The notes below the pieces were generated by a model that made no database searches, had not been told where the DNA came from, and saw nothing but the letters and a program-made list of their open reading frames with translations. A program made the position numbers and the translations under genes. DNA of 64,000 bases from Dokdonella immobilis (GTDB lineage: Bacteria > Pseudomonadota > Gammaproteobacteria > Xanthomonadales > Rhodanobacteraceae): positions 1-64,000 of the forward strand of contig NZ_FOVF01000025.1 in assembly GCF_900115085.1 (NCBI RefSeq), read 5' to 3'. This document shows positions 63,274 to 64,000 of the stretch, one piece after another. Position 1 is the first letter of the stretch, and the number at the start of each line of letters is the position of its first letter.

Positions 63274-64000
63274 TGAATCATCGCGCACAGCCTGCGCGTG
63301 AGCTGACGCCCGAAGCGCAGGCTTCGGGCGCTCGGCCGTGGTACGGGTATGGCCTCGGCCTGCGCACCGAACACTTCGATGCCGTGCTCGAAGAGCGCCC
63401 GGCCGTCGACTGGTTCGAGATCATCTCGGAGAACTTCATGGTCGCCGGCGGCAAGCCGCGCCACTATCTCGCGTCGATCCGGTCACGTTATCCCGTGGCC
63501 ATGCATGGCGTGTCGCTGTCGATCGGCAGCACCGACCCGTTCGACCGGGATTACCTGCGCGAATTGCGTCAGCTGGTCCGTGATGTCGAGCCGATCTGGG
63601 TATCCGATCATTTGTGCTGGACCGGCAATGGCGGCATCAACAGCCACGACTTGTTGCCCCTGCCGTACACCGAAGAGGCGATATCGCATGTGGTCGCGCG
63701 GATCGGCGAGGTGCAGGACTTCCTCGGCCGCGAGATCCTCATCGAAAACGTTTCCAGCTACGTCAGCTTTGCAGACGCCGAGATGGAAGAAGCCGCATTC
63801 CTGTCGGAAATCGTGCGGCGCAGCGGGTGTCGCATCCTGCTCGACGTCAACAACATCTATGTCAGCTCGCGCAACCATGGCTTCGATGCGGACACCTATG
63901 TGGCGGCCCTGCCGGCGGACCGGATCTGGCAGATCCATCTGGCCGGGCACAGCGACTATGGCGACTACGTGATCGACACCCATGATCACCCGGTGCGCGA
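63273..64000 (+). CDS. DUF692/MNIO-family bufferin-modifying enzyme (partial, runs off window)
   Basis: The first 242 codons of a multinuclear iron-dependent oxidative enzyme (DUF692, MbnB/TglH relatives) predicted to convert Cys residues of the bufferin into heterocycles. The TIM-barrel metal residues are in place: FEIISENF, MHGVSLSIGS (His78), SDHLCW, LIENVSS, LLDVNNIYVSSRNHG and QIHLAGH. It starts at ATG 63273 inside the TGATG junction with the precursor gene. The frame is open to the right edge; the family is about 280 aa, so roughly 40 residues are missing. A DUF2063-type partner would be expected next. Confidence 0.92.
   Translation, partial: MNHRAQPARELTPEAQASGARPWYGYGLGLRTEHFDAVLEERPAVDWFEIISENFMVAGGKPRHYLASIRSRYPVAMHGVSLSIGSTDPFDRDYLRELRQLVRDVEPIWVSDHLCWTGNGGINSHDLLPLPYTEEAISHVVARIGEVQDFLGREILIENVSSYVSFADAEMEEAAFLSEIVRRSGCRILLDVNNIYVSSRNHGFDADTYVAALPADRIWQIHLAGHSDYGDYVIDTHDHPVR

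Overview
The window looks like a chromosomal segment of a GC-rich gammaproteobacterium of the Xanthomonadales (Xanthomonadaceae/Rhodanobacteraceae type). The evidence is gene order (map divergent from rpsB-tsf; pyrH-frr-uppS-cdsA-dxr-rseP-bamA-skp-lpxD-fabZ-lpxA-lpxB-rnhB-dnaE-accA; glnD-dapD-arsC-like-dapE), high GC with dense antisense shadow frames, and palindromic repeat families that I associate with this order (GGGATTCGGGATTGGGG arms and a GCGGCTGAAGCCGC-type repeat). I see no rRNA, tRNA, CRISPR array, phage or intact insertion sequence.

Layout. 1-6.2 kb: a repeat, a NarX/NarL-type two-component pair (minus strand), the nudE-cysQ pair, and a LytS/AlgR-type kinase-regulator pair. 6.7-15.3 kb: a large REC-REC-PAS-GGDEF-EAL protein, an MFS exporter, mazG, an orphan MacB/FtsX-type permease and an exported eight-fold GSGD-repeat protein. 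15.4-39.4 kb: one long minus-strand superoperon for translation (rpsB, tsf, frr), UMP kinase, undecaprenyl diphosphate, phospholipid, isoprenoid, outer-membrane assembly and lipid A synthesis, then rnhB, dnaE and accA. A serine hydrolase and a membrane sulfatase-family protein are interposed. 39.7-45.6 kb: map, glnD, dapD, an ArsC/Spx-like protein and dapE on the plus strand.

45.9-53.6 kb is the accessory part. A six-gene plus-strand cluster encodes a five-haem c-type cytochrome, two tandem lipoprotein + secreted-protein cassettes, and a 671-aa secreted protein. By eye the two secreted proteins align with the catalytic beta-sandwich domain of copper amine oxidases, and the two lipoproteins with the small N2/N3-type domain of the same enzymes. 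This suggests a split, duplicated amine-oxidase-like system in which the quinone-cofactor consensus and one copper ligand are changed. Three proteins of the cluster share a C-terminal IFxxGF(D/E)-like signature. The cluster has visibly lower GC than its surroundings.

53.7-64.0 kb: a penicillin-acylase-family Ntn hydrolase, a secreted P-domain protein with an IPTL-CTERM sorting signal, parC, and a copper-bufferin-type operon running off the right edge. That operon has an ECF sigma factor, an anti-sigma-like membrane protein, a DoxX protein, a bufferin-like precursor whose six-cysteine module is duplicated in perfect 62-residue register, and a DUF692/MNIO modifying enzyme cut by the window end.

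All functional calls are from reading the sequence and recalling families. No database search or computation was run.
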